Made by a program: the position numbers and the translations under genes. Below the pieces are notes generated by a model. That model saw nothing but the letters and a program-made list of their open reading frames with translations, was not told where the DNA came from and did not search any database. 64,000 nucleotides of DNA from Symsagittifera roscoffensis (Eukaryota > Xenacoelomorpha > Acoela > Convolutidae): positions 45,489,346 to 45,553,345 of the forward strand of contig NC_087064.1 in NCBI RefSeq assembly GCF_963678635.1. The letters run 5' to 3'. Positions 33,154 to 44,400 of the stretch are shown in pieces (position 1 is the stretch's first letter; every line of letters starts with the position of its first letter).

Positions 33154-35129
33154 ATGGTCGATAATGATCTCTGGTTCAGACAAATGGATCACGCAGAAAA
33201 TGAACAGGGGAGGACGGTTAGAAAAAATCTGACATCTGCAGAAGAGGATCTCATGGCCTTGGCTTTGCGTACGAAGCCAAGCACCAACAAATGGTTGTAC
33301 TTGTCACCGAGATTGTGTACCTTGGGGGAAGATGCATTCGAGCATGCACCGGCGGTGATTAAAGAGATACACGCGTATCTGAAAAACTTGTTTAATGAGA
33401 GGGAGTTAGCCGGGCGCATGATGTTGCAGTTGATGCAGGACGTGAATACGATGTCATTGGATAAATTGATATCTTGGCCACGAGGGCACAATATGAACGA
33501 TCAGAAGCTGTCTTGGGTGGAATGGGAGTAGGATGGACGCCATCCTTCTTGTCAACATGTTACCCGAGGGCATCCAGGAACTTGATCGCGAGCTTCGTCA
33601 AGGATATCCGGAAATTGTCAATCGGCTTGATATTGGCCTTGTATGTGACATTTGGTCTTGAGAACTTCGTGAAGGGACCTGCGAACCTCTTCACCCAAGC
33701 GTTAGCAGACCTGAGATTGGACGGGCTCCTCACCCTGATCGCTATGACGTATGGTCGATTAGGCGATCTGCTCGTGCTGTTGCGATACCCAGAACAGCTT
33801 CAGGGAACGAGTCGAGAGCTCAACGCGCAGTTGGAAACCGCCTCGCTCAGAAAGATGAAGGACTGGAGGATCCTCTTGCTCCAATATCTACTGCAACAGA
33901 ACAGGAGCGTCACAGGAGAGGATAAGGTGGCGACGGATGCGGGGGAATGTACGCAGTACTGTGGCATGCCCTTGCTGACGGATCTGGCTGTCATGATGCG
34001 GATCGATCCGCTGGCTCTGATTCAAGGACTACGGGAGTTCGTCACGGTAGTGTACGGACCCGTGATGTCATTTGCGTTCCCCGATGTGCAAGTAAAGGCA
34101 TACAGGAACTCGGTGTTGTATGTCAACCTAGTTTCGGTAGTGGATTGCTCCGTGCTGAATTGGGTGGAACAGAAGGAGCTAAGAGGGTTAGCCAGCGACG
34201 ACAGGCTGTTTGGAAGAATAGCGGAGCCGGGTTGGGTGTTGATGGATTTCAACAACAATTTTAAGTGCCGAATGGGCCGCGAGGACCTTTTCCATGTCCA
34301 GTTCAACCCGAAGCTTTGGAATCTGCGACCAGTGGTGAAGGATTCAGGAGAGGCGATGAGGGTCCCACTTTTCCCAGAGGCCTACGCACACGTGAAAGAG
34401 AATCAGCAAGCGTGGCTTTCCGGATCCAGGCCGCTGCCGGACCAATGCCCTCGATACTTACCGATAAGGAGGATGCTGTTGGGAGTCACATCTCCCGCAA
34501 TTGCCCCTCGCATCGGAGCGGCTCGTGATGCGGAGAAGAGAATGCTTAAGTGGAGTGAAGGGATGGAGCCGCGCTTCATCAGTTGGAACGTTGCAGCCAT
34601 GCATACGTTCGACTTCACATTTCCAGATGCTTGGAGCCGGAAGAAGATCAAAGCATCACCTTCCAGGAAACCAGAGGTCTCCACTGGTGTGTGGAATGAT
34701 GTGTACACACCTGCAGATGATCTATCATGATTGAAGTGGTCAGGGGATGTGAAGGTAGTAATCCTGGAGGTCGCAAAGGAGTGCAGAGGAGGCATGTACA
34801 TAATGGTGGATGATCTGGCGCCACATGGCGAGGAGTCGGTAGAATTCTTAGTGAACGATGAGTTATTCTACGATGCAGGGGATCTGACCGTACCGGCACG
34901 GCCGGACTCGGGCATGGATATGCGACAAGGCCCTTCGGGACCTAAGCCAAAATCAGACACGAACGATGACGAGCGGATGGATCAGGACGATGATCACATA
35001 GAGGGAAAGGGAGAGAAGTTGAGTGAAATAGACCTAGGAGCATTGGAGAGGGACTTGCTGGAATACCAGTTTAGTGAAGAAGACGACGGGGAAGTCTCTG
35101 ATGACACCATCGTCTTTCATGTCCCCTAG
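33154..35129 (+). pseudogene. Unknown gene A
   Basis: Frame 33154-33531 shifts at about 33475 to frame 33474-35129, which has one internal TGA at 34728-34730. Together about 650 codons. It is helix-rich without transmembrane stretches in the first part, then globular (VGWTPSFLSTCYPRA, RIDPLALIQGLREF, EPGWVLMDFNNNF), and ends in a strongly acidic tail (DDERMDQDDDHIEGK, SEEDDGEVSDD). I do not recognise a family. It lies between the SGNH domains and gene B on the same strand, and its stop overlaps the B start by 11 nt. Confidence 0.5.
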
Positions 35130-37539
35130 GAAGGAGGCGCCGACCAGCTTATCCCCAGTGGAACCAATAAGCCTGGCAATGGACTACCGGAGGAGGGATC
35201 TACAGAAACTGCTCCATGAGTCACCGAGGAGGAGGAAGATTGAGGAGAGTATGAGGGTGTCTTTCCTGAGCACGCTACCGGAAGAGGAATGGGAAAGATA
35301 CCGGAGTGAACTTGAAAGTGAGACGGGAGTAACCTGGAACCGAGTGACTTTCATGGAGAGGACATGGGACGTGATACGTAGTTACGGGACGCAGTCCATA
35401 ATGAAGGTGGGACTAAACCAACCCATCATGCGCGAGGTTCTGGAGAAAATAGTGAACTCTGTAGAGTCTGATGTTCTGACCGAGTCAGTTACAGAGGACA
35501 GTGCCAATGATCAGCAGATCACGAGAAAGTTACCCGTCAGACGAGCTAAGAAAGGGCTGAAGCGGTTAAAGAGAAAGACCGGAAGCAGAGCCGTGAACCA
35601 GAAAGTGGTGATGTCAAAAGCCAGCACAGTGGTGGCCTCCTTGGCAGGAGTAGCTCATTCAAGCGAAAATGGGCAAGAAGATGGTGCGATGCTTGCCGGG
35701 GGAGAAAAAGAGAACCTGATACCCCCTATACGAATGGCAGGTTTGACCACAACGGCCACGAGGTCAAAGAAAAATGCACGGACTCTGGCGGATACTAAAC
35801 TGGAAATGGAGGTCATCAGTCAGTGTGGATCTGGAGGACTTGATGATTACAAGCCCTCGCGGACCAACATGGCCCGAATGAAGCTGGAGGGACAACTCGA
35901 CGTGGTCGAGTATAGTCGAATCACTGTACCAGACTCAGTCCACATGGGAGATCCGGCAGGGGGTTATGTGGAGATGCTGAAGGCGAGGACTTCCGCGACA
36001 GGGCACCTGATGGCTTGGAACGAGAAGCAATCCATGCAGGAGTATCTGAGGGAGCTGACGGAGAACTCCAACTTAAGTAGGAAAGAATACGGCACGGTGA
36101 TATCCACGGAAGCAAAAGAAATCGGCCTGGAAAGACTGCTAGAGATCTCTTGGAGGGCAGCCCTCCAAAGATACTTTGACGAGACGATGCATGCGCCGGC
36201 GATGGTGGCAGCATACCTAGCTTATCCATGTACCAGAACTGACTTGCAGGTACGATTGGCCTGGTGTTTGATGGGAATTAAGAAGGCGGAGTATGAAGCC
36301 AAAAACGACTCGAAATCAAAGGAACAGGAACTGGAATTGATGGAAGCCCTGCGAATGTTGATTTCTAGAGACGATTCTGCGATAGCCTGGGCTAAGCGTA
36401 AGGATGCCCTTTGCTTTGTAAGGTTCGTGGTGGATCGTATCCCCACTCCTGTATTGGGAGAATGCATAAATACCATTCGGCAAGGGGGAGTTGATGGTGA
36501 AAGAAACTTCCTGAGGGCACTCCTGGAACTGTATCAGCACATGCCGCTAGCCATACCAAACAAGGAATCAAACGAAATTGAGAGCTGCCGTCGGCTGGAA
36601 GAGGTGAGAAGGTATTCCAACAAAGAGTTGAAAGTGAGCCGGGAATTAATCAAAGCGGTCAGGGGACAGAGAGACTATGCAACATTGGGAAAGTTGAAGT
36701 TGTTCCAATATGTGTCTGGCATACCGGGAATGGCATATAATCCCTTCGTGAATGAGGAAGCCAGGGAAGCGTACTTCGACTATGAGCAAGTCATAGTACT
36801 TGATTTCTGGGTAGAGCGAGTCAAAGAAACTGGCATGTTGATGGTGGAACAGCCCAAGCTGGGTTTTGTTTTGGAGGAACGAGTGTTCGAACCCTCGGTT
36901 CCCGAGCTGAAGGGGCAAGTGAGTTTTGATTTTGGTTCTTGGGACGGTCCCTTGAAAACCAGCTTAGTAACCATGTGGGAACTCATGAAGCCTTCTTGGT
37001 GTCCACATCCAAACGCCGGTTTGATCTATGATATGACGGCGGATATTATGTTAGACTTAGATGATGACGCGAGTTTGCACGATCTCGCCATGATACACCA
37101 TCTGCTGGCCATGAGAGTGACGAATGAGAGAAAAAACCCATCCACGGAACCATGCGAGGGAAGTGCATCGAGTGACTGGCTGAGACAGGGCACCTGTCTA
37201 GCTCACAATAGTGGAATGGACGGACATGTATGCAACTCGGAACATTGCTTGATTACGCGGAGCGAGCAGCATTGCCAATTGGCACAACTGTATGGAAGGT
37301 TGAGCTTGTCAGATAAGAGTGGAATGGAGTTGATCGCGGACTGTCATGGGGTAACGGAAGTAAACTTGATCACTGCCTTGGGATTTTGCAGCTTGACGAG
37401 CTCGATAGAATCACTGGAACGCCTAGAGCGTTCCCATGAGCTAGTGACGTCCCTCAGTGTGGAAGTATTCCCTGGAGCACTACAGACAGAGCAGAAGATC
37501 GGAGGCTGGCGAGAAGCTCTGGAAAATGAAACGAATTGA
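35119..37539 (+). CDS. Unknown gene B (about 806 residues, intact)
   Basis: Longest intact frame of the SGNH element. I chose ATG 35119 (MSPRKEAPTSLS) because it overlaps the stop of gene A; the frame is open from 35074. The N-terminal ~250 residues are basic and low in complexity (RRAKKGLKRLKRKTGSR). The rest is helical and globular and is shared with B': SATGHLMAW, YVSGIPGMAYNPF, YFDYEQ, MWELMKPSWCPHPNA, GHVCNSEHC, ELIADCHGVTEVNL. Conserved Cys/His spacing could bind metal. No known domain is recognised. It could be a structural or nucleic-acid-binding protein of the element; that is inference only. Confidence 0.65.
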   Translation: MSPRKEAPTSLSPVEPISLAMDYRRRDLQKLLHESPRRRKIEESMRVSFLSTLPEEEWERYRSELESETGVTWNRVTFMERTWDVIRSYGTQSIMKVGLNQPIMREVLEKIVNSVESDVLTESVTEDSANDQQITRKLPVRRAKKGLKRLKRKTGSRAVNQKVVMSKASTVVASLAGVAHSSENGQEDGAMLAGGEKENLIPPIRMAGLTTTATRSKKNARTLADTKLEMEVISQCGSGGLDDYKPSRTNMARMKLEGQLDVVEYSRITVPDSVHMGDPAGGYVEMLKARTSATGHLMAWNEKQSMQEYLRELTENSNLSRKEYGTVISTEAKEIGLERLLEISWRAALQRYFDETMHAPAMVAAYLAYPCTRTDLQVRLAWCLMGIKKAEYEAKNDSKSKEQELELMEALRMLISRDDSAIAWAKRKDALCFVRFVVDRIPTPVLGECINTIRQGGVDGERNFLRALLELYQHMPLAIPNKESNEIESCRRLEEVRRYSNKELKVSRELIKAVRGQRDYATLGKLKLFQYVSGIPGMAYNPFVNEEAREAYFDYEQVIVLDFWVERVKETGMLMVEQPKLGFVLEERVFEPSVPELKGQVSFDFGSWDGPLKTSLVTMWELMKPSWCPHPNAGLIYDMTADIMLDLDDDASLHDLAMIHHLLAMRVTNERKNPSTEPCEGSASSDWLRQGTCLAHNSGMDGHVCNSEHCLITRSEQHCQLAQLYGRLSLSDKSGMELIADCHGVTEVNLITALGFCSLTSSIESLERLERSHELVTSLSVEVFPGALQTEQKIGGWREALENETN

Positions 37540-38744
37540 AGGATAGTGAGGCCTATCATAGACCTACTGCCTCGAAATATCTGGTGGGTTCGAGCTCTGC
37601 ACCATATTGCAATAGTAGATACCCTACGCACATGGTGGTGATGGGTGCGAGGACACAGCAGGTGTTGGTCGACCAACTCTTCTCAGTGCCAAAGTGCGTG
37701 AGGTTGGCCAAAAAGTCGGAAAGGTCGTATGATTTATTGGTGAAGATCATTCGGGCCGTCCCGAAGAGATCTGAAGGCGAGTTGCAAGATGTAGTGGGTG
37801 AAGAGTTCATGAGATTGAACGAGGGTAATGTGAGTGAATTCCAGAATCAGAAGGCGAGTGGAGCGTTACCCACTGAATTCCCCACCATAGAAGAAAAGGA
37901 CGAGGTGCATAGAATAATGATGGAAGTGGAAACGTTGCTGGGAGCCTCAGAGTATCGGACCCGAAGGAACATACTAATGACCCATGGGGAGTATCCTTGC
38001 CACTGCCTGGCGCAGACGTTGTGGTACCCCAAACGCGGGAATCTAGTATTAGTGTGGGACGTGGAGGAGTTGTACTCCACGGGATTACCCGATCAAAATC
38101 AACAAGTGTCGATCGTGGTGGTGAGTACCATGCTGGCGGTGAGGTGGTTAGAAGCCAACGCGGGCACAAGTGAGCAAGAAACGGCCGTGCCGACTCCTGA
38201 GCAGCTAAGCAACGTAAAATTGAACCGCAACTTAGATCTTTTCAGAACCACCTGCAAGATTCTGAGAATACCCAAAGCCATTGAAAGAATATGGTCAAGG
38301 CAAAGATTGATGCCTTGGTTCCGTGCTGTGATGACATCATGGGTGTATGAACGCGCGAAGCGTTATATGTCTAGGAACAGGGAAGCCTATCAATCTTTCC
38401 AGCTTGACATAGGACCGGGAGCCTATAAAAGAGCGTTTTTAACGCACCGAAACGCTGTTACCACGGCGGTGAAGCAAGTAGCTGGAGCACCTTGTGTAAC
38501 TGAAAATGAAAAGAGAGAGGTCTTACGAGCTGACCTAGAACGGAACGTGAGCCTGTGTCTTCACAACAGCTTTTGCACGAACCGGGAGCAAAAGGTGAAT
38601 GTGGACTTGCTACCTTGTTGCAAACCGAGGCTGTTGGAACAGGAGAGTTGGGGGACAGCCCGAAACTCCCTGGACATCTTGGAAAAAGTTCTAGAGGACA
38701 GTGAAACTGAAGATCAGGATGAAGAAGCAATGAAACAAGGATGA
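37530..38744 (+). CDS. Unknown gene C (about 404 residues, start codon lost)
   Basis: Open from 37530 to TGA 38742-38744 but without an ATG in frame. The ATG at 37526, which corresponds to the start of C', is out of frame because of a small indel. Homologous to C' over its whole length. Shared motifs: LFSVPKCVRLAKKSERSYDLL, PCHCLAQTLWYPKRGNLVLVWD, LCLHNSFCTNRE, LLPCCKPR and an acidic C-terminus (EDSETEDQDEEA). Function unknown. An AATAAA at 38749 sits just after the stop and could serve as a poly(A) signal. Confidence 0.6.
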   Translation, partial: NELKDSEAYHRPTASKYLVGSSSAPYCNSRYPTHMVVMGARTQQVLVDQLFSVPKCVRLAKKSERSYDLLVKIIRAVPKRSEGELQDVVGEEFMRLNEGNVSEFQNQKASGALPTEFPTIEEKDEVHRIMMEVETLLGASEYRTRRNILMTHGEYPCHCLAQTLWYPKRGNLVLVWDVEELYSTGLPDQNQQVSIVVVSTMLAVRWLEANAGTSEQETAVPTPEQLSNVKLNRNLDLFRTTCKILRIPKAIERIWSRQRLMPWFRAVMTSWVYERAKRYMSRNREAYQSFQLDIGPGAYKRAFLTHRNAVTTAVKQVAGAPCVTENEKREVLRADLERNVSLCLHNSFCTNREQKVNVDLLPCCKPRLLEQESWGTARNSLDILEKVLEDSETEDQDEEAMKQG

Positions 38745-39367
38745 TGGAAATAAAAGGAGAAGTGAAGACATAAACAAGAGAGGGAGAGGAGGAGAAAACT
38801 TGATTGTCTTTGTGTGTTAAAACTTAAACTAATCAACGAAGTTTGGTTATTGAAACTGTTAAACTTTCTGTTTTGATTTAGTTTGGTCAGACCAGACTTT
38901 GAAAATTGTTGCAATTGTTGAAATTGTTGAAAGAAAATTTTAGTTATGCTACTTATGTATATATATAGCACATACGTGAGTATATTTACCTATTTAAACA
39001 CGACTGAAATTTTTAATCTGTGTAAGACACGGGTTCACTGTGTGGCGACCTGGTAAGTTTGGGTAAACTCGCTCGAAGAGGGTGAGTAGCTCAATGACTT
39101 TCCTAGCCACAGAGTTTCTTAGTTTTAATATCAAAGAGGACTGCATAGATAACCAATTATACTTGATGAGTGACGTTAAATTAATTTAAACGGGTGCGTG
39201 GCCGTGCCACGTCCCAACTTTTTAATCAGCAAGAGCGAAAAGAAGTTTTATGGCAAGATGACGTAAGTAGTCAGAAAGGAAATTTTATCTAGGATACTCC
39301 TCATGGTGCAAATTTTGTGAAAATGTTGGAAGGCAGTGAGACGTAGTATGATCTAATTTACGAAGAT
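38745..39367. other. 3' flank of gene C, no gene
   Basis: AT-rich; contains TTGTTG/AATTGTTG runs (about 38900-38940) and 'tatatatatag' (38957). It has no match to the flank of C' that I can see. It may include an LTR or the end of the element, but no repeat partner is visible. Confidence 0.35.
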
Positions 39368-41424
39368 TTGCTAACCCTTGACCAAAATTGGAATAAATTC
39401 AAAAGTACTCTTGATTCTGCCACCAAGAAATTTATACCTAAAATGAAAATCCGGATAAAGCAACACAAATTGCCAATGAGCTCCGAAGTAAGAGATGTAC
39501 TTCGAGATAAACATAAAACTTGGAAAGATTTCAAGAAAGAGAAGTCGCAAAGAAACTATGAAAACTACACATCGGCTCGAAACAAAGTCAGAAAGTTGAC
39601 AAGACAATGTGTTCGAAAGCACAAAGAAGATGTATCCAAAAGCATCAAACACCAACCTAAAAGTTCTGGAACTACGTGAATAAGAAAATTAAAACAACCG
39701 AAACAATACCGGCTCTCAAAATTGAACCAGACAAAAGGGCCATGAACGACAAAAATAAAGCTGATACTCTTGCCAACTTTTTCAGTTCTGTATTCACGAT
39801 CGAAACACCAGGCAGCTGGGAAGTAGTGGATTACCAAGAAAATCAAATATCTGATGACCTCTTTATCTCCAAAGAGACAATCCTAAATGAACTCAATGCG
39901 CTAGACACTACGAAACCAATGGGGTCAGATAACGTACACCCTCGGGTATTGCGAGAATCCCGATACGAAATAGCTGAAATGATGATTGGTTTAATGCAAA
40001 GTTCTTGGGAGAAAGGTGAAATACCAGAAGATTGGAAATGCGCAAATATAACAGCAATTCACAAGAAGGACGCAAAAAGTGATCCTAACAATTACAGACC
40101 TACTAGCGTGACATCCATTTGTCGTAAAATTATGGAAAAAATCATCAGACGTTACCTGTTTGAATTTTTGAAAAACAAGAATATCATATCAGACAAGCAA
40201 TTCGGGTTTTTACCAGGGCGATCAACGACCCTACAGTTCCTTAGAGCACTTGACGACTGAACAGCAGAACTGGACAGAGGTAACGAGGCAGATATCATCT
40301 ACATTGACTTCCAAAAAGCCTTTGATAGTGTACCCCAGAAAAGACTACTAAACACAATTTCGAGATACGGGATCAGAGGAAAAACTCTCGAATGGATTAC
40401 CTCATTCTTAACAGAAAGAAAACAAAGAGTGGTGGTCAACGAAAATTTTTCGGAATAGGCACCCGTCATCAGTGGAGTCCCACAAGGGTCTGTACTGGGA
40501 CCAATTCTGTTCTTAATATACATAAACTCGATGGGGGATGGAATCACATCCCAAATGCTCCTCTACGCAGATGATGCGAAAATCTACAGATCAGTCACAG
40601 CTTTAGGTGAAGATGAAGAATTGCAAAATGATCTGAATGTAATTTCGAAATGGGCAGATGGTAGCCTTATGAAGTTCAACATGAGAAAATGCCATACACT
40701 CACGTTAACGGGAAGGGTAAAACTAGCGGAACGAAATTACACCTTGGATGGGAATACATACCTTAATAATGTTCAAACCGAGAAAGACTTAGGGGTTATA
40801 ATTGACTCGAGACTATTCCGTGAGCACATTGCCAAGAAAACAAGGTTGGCCAGCGACATGGTCGCGATAATACGGAAAAGCTTCATCTATCTTAACGCTG
40901 AGGTACTAACAATCCTATGTAAAGCCCTAGTGAGAACGCACCTGGAATACGCAAATCAGTGTTGGAACCCATACCTGAAAAATGACAAGATCATGATTGA
41001 GAACGTTCAACGGCGGGCGACAAGACTGGTCGCAAACATACAAAAATTTAGTTACCCAGAAAGACTGAAAGCTCTGAAACTGCCAACGCTGGAGTATAGA
41101 AGGAAGCGCGGAAGAATGATAAAAGTCTTCAAAATTTTGAATGGAATGTACGAAGCCGCAGCAACGGAAGGACTGTTTACGATCAATGAAAGAGACACCC
41201 GAGAAAACCCGTACAAAATTTTAACGAGGAAAACCAAAACAACAGCAAGACAAAACTTCTTCACTATCGCAGCCATTAACGACTGGAACTCATTGCCTGA
41301 AAGAATAATATCGAGCGAGAACGTCAACATATTCAAAGCAAGACTTGACAAACTATGGGCGTCCGAAATATACGACGCATCGTTTTTGGACTGACGAAAT
41401 GAACTTGTGAACTTGTGAACTTGT
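39368..41424 (+). pseudogene. LINE-C: 5'-truncated non-LTR retrotransposon (CR1/L2/Jockey-like RT)
   Basis: A pre-RT segment (39368-39679) shifts by one base into the RT frame 39676-41394, which has two stops (TGA 40258, TAG about 40456). RT motifs: DPNNYRPTSVTSICRKIMEK, IIYIDFQKAFDSVP (motif A), SGVPQGSVLGPILFLIYIN (motif B), LLYADDAKIYR (catalytic YADD intact), and the C-terminal NDWNSLPERIISSENVNIFK typical of this RT group. No endonuclease domain is present, so the copy is 5' truncated. It ends in three exact 8-bp repeats (gaacttgt, 41401-41424), the kind of short-repeat tail seen in CR1/L2 elements. Confidence 0.8.
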
Positions 41425-41705
41425 GATGCCATTTGTGACACGTAGTGAGTTGAGGTGGAGTAGATAAATTTCATTTTCTAATGCGATTTGCAAGATTGAT
41501 TATAGAGAACTGGAACACTACTTCACGATAACCCGGTGTTATGCGATCAATAGGGACATTGATGGGGACTGTCCGGAGAGTATGTGCCATTCTGCTAGGT
41601 TGGCACAGCGCAACCTTCCGACGAAGCACGAATTAGAGAGAAAAGGCCTTAACTACGAAAAAGTGCTTGAAAGGAGGGTCGAAATATTCTGGAAGTTTCG
41701 ATTTT
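41425..41705. other. Short unassigned stretch before right arm
   Basis: 41569-41595 ('gtccggagagtatgtgcc') resembles the inner end of the left arm, so the inverted repeat may extend here with a ~110-bp interruption. No gene. Confidence 0.4.
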
Positions 41706-42026
41706 TGTGACATTCGACCAGAATGGATCAAAATGCAGATTCATCAGATTCGGAAATTTAGCAGCGAAACTTCCAAATTGACGGTTTTAAGCGATTAACG
41801 ACGTTATTGGAACGATTAGTCAAACGGTGAAGGTCAAGATATTCTGGTATTTTGAAATTTTAAAAATTCGAAGTATGACGTCATATTTCTGAGAAACGTC
41901 AGAAACGGCCATTTTGGCAGAAAACCGGAAGAAAAACACAACAACATTAGTTGCGCTGACGATAACGACGAAGATTGTGATTAAAAAGCGACAACAGATT
42001 GCAGGAATAGCAGAGACCGTTCCGAG

Positions 42027-42058
42027 TTGCAACTATTGTGTCGCTACAATAGTTGCAA
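42027..42058. other. 13-bp perfect hairpin in right arm
   Basis: TTGCAACTATTGT, a 6-nt loop (gtcgct), then ACAATAGTTGCAA. Compared with 22250-22279 in the left arm, two stem positions differ and both partners changed to keep the pairs. Confidence 0.65.
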
Positions 42059-42477
42059 GGCCGTTGCGAACAACGGTGAAGGGTGGAAAACCAGCCTTCC
42101 GGAAGGAGAATAGGAGCCTTATTTCCCCGGATTCAAGAATTTGGAGGGGTCTCGGGACTGGAACTGATAGTGTTTTATATGAACTTTTAGCTTCCCTGTC
42201 ATGTCCTGATTTGAATTTAATTAACATCTGAATTCATTCTACTAAGATGAGAAGCTAGGAGTTGGGGAAAAGGGTTGATCCATCTTCGATAGAGATGATG
42301 ATTTTTATCTACTGAACAAAAACAATAATAACTCAATAAGTAGTGGTAGCCCTGTTTTTAGGAGTGACCTCGTGGTCTGGGGATATGTATCTTCCGGGCG
42401 AATGTTACATAGATGTTTTTATGGCGCTCCTGGGTGTTATTCTTTTTTATAACATCATGACCGGCAGAACCGTTAAC

Positions 42478-42503
42478 GAGCACTCCGCGCCGAGCGGATG
42501 CTC
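42478..42503. other. GC-rich imperfect palindrome in right arm
   Basis: Counterpart of 21589-21614: same stem, one loop change. Confidence 0.5.
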
Positions 42504-43309
42504 ACATTAACGCCCTTAATAGGCCTAAGCCGCCGGGGTGGAAGGGTAATTTGGAACGCGGAAGCCTTCCGGATTACTGTGAATAGCTTTTTACCCTAGT
42601 TAAGACCGAAAATTCACAAACCAGGAAGGGTGGGGGGATTTGCGTTCCCGTCGTTCCCTGAGGGGTTTGTGACCAAAAACACTTAAAAATATATAAAAAA
42701 CCAAACAAAAAGTAGTATAGTACCCAAGAAAAACAAAAAACATAACAAAATAACCGAAAAAACCAAAAACAGTAAAAAAGTTTAAAAAATCAGTAGAAAT
42801 CATCCCCCCAGACAAGATGTGATCCGACCCTCCCGTTTGTTCGTGATAGATGAATTGTTGTTACAGACATTTATATCAGTCAGGATCGTTACGATCAATT
42901 TTGTAGCCCATTCGTGAGGCTTGTACTGTAGGGTTATTTGAGCATTTAAGCACGTTAATGATAAATTGCGTTCAATCCGGAAGGGTCAACTGATTTGCGC
43001 TCAATCCGGAGGGGTCTTGGGAGAAGACTGATCCGGCAAGCAGTACAAGGAGAATCAAGAAGGGGCTCAACGACAACAACAATCGACTGTTGGGTATCGT
43101 TAACAAGTTTTGTATCCCTTTTGGTACAAAAAGTAAGATAGTAATCTGTGGGGGGCTCGACAGTGCTGCACTGTAGTCAACCTTCACCGAACTGCGAATA
43201 TCCGAGTTAAGCACCTTAATTTGGATATTAAACAAACCGGGAGGGGTATAGTTATACTAATATTATTACTTAGTTAGCATATATTAATACTCCTATATCG
43301 TTTTTCAGT

Positions 43310-44400
43310 GAAAAACACAGAAAGCAGACCGGTTTTTAGGGTCAAAATAGCGATATTTTGATCCCCCCACAAGTCACGATTTTAGAGATATCGATGTTTT
43401 TTGAAACGGAAAAAAGCGCTAAAGTAGTGTGTTACATCGTAACTGCACTACCATAATAGATAGAACCGGTTAAATTTAGTTCGGAAGTGGTTGGAACTAT
43501 TTTGGAACCAAAAACCGAATTTTCGTGATTTTTGAGAAAACGAAACACTATAAATTCAGAAAATTTTTTGAACATTGAAAATAGTTGTTCGGACAACGTC
43601 CACTAGTGAATCTACAAGTTTTGAAACCCACTTCCCGAAAACCTTCCGGGTCGCAGAGAAATCGAACGTGTTTGATTTGGTGGATTCATCAATCCGGAGG
43701 GGTACAGGTAGCATAGTTTCTCGCAAATTTTTTCAACTAAAGCGTTTTAGATCGGGTCTTTTGCATTGAACGGGGAGAATATATGCCTTTTGAGCTCGAA
43801 TCAACAATTTTTAGGTCGAAAAGAACAGAATTGCGGAAAAAGTTAGGCGGAACCTATAAGAGACAAATTTTTTGACTTTAAAAAAAAGGACGTTCTGGTT
43901 AATAACTTTGGAACTACTGGGCGAATCCAGTTGATCTTGGTACCAATAGATCAGAAATTAGCTGAGCTTACTGATAGGGACATAAGTTTTTCGAAAAAGT
44001 AAGCGTGAAAAGTTTTTGAGATTGTTTTTAGCAAATTCACCAATTTGGAGGGTAGACTCTTCAGGTTTTATAAAAATTTTTTTTAGAAAAGCCCTTACAC
44101 CCCTACCAAAAGGTAATAGCGGTTGAATAAAGTAACTTTAGGCTGTTCTAGAAGAAAAGGGAAGGCTTAAGGCATAGGAAAACCTTAATCGAGCCGAAGT
44201 TAGGCGAGCGATAAGACCCTTCACCGTTAGCGTGAATTGTCAAATAAGAGGCTTAACTTCAATCCGGAAGGGTCTAGGAAAGCAGTACATACCCTTCCTA
44301 GTTAATTGAAAAAGCAAAATCGCATCGGAGAACGTATCTGGAGGTGTATAGGTTGAAAGAAGGAAATCTCCGAAAAGATACTATTACAAACCAGAGGGCT
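43310..44400. other. Noncoding flank with dispersed CCGGAGGGGT motifs
   Basis: No gene supported. Single copies of the motif lie at about 43690 and 44258 ('aatccggaagggtc'), in the same orientation as those in the right arm and in the minisatellite that follows. This suggests that 41.7-44.6 kb is one repeat family. Confidence 0.4.

Larger units (their letters stand above)
41706..43309. repeat. Long inverted repeat, right arm
   Basis: Reverse complement of 20834-22606 without the 207-bp insertion. The outer end is '...cctatatcgtttttcagt' at 43309. Unlike at the left arm, the sequence outside is not F1 gag but more DNA carrying the same AATCCGGAGGGGTC motif. The outer end of the right copy may therefore not be a true terminus. 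Confidence 0.85.

Noticed and set aside
20834-43309. Reading the whole span as an intact Polinton/Maverick or other giant DNA transposon
   Set aside because: No polymerase, integrase or capsid genes of that group, no target duplication at the ends, and genes inside point in opposite directions toward both arms.
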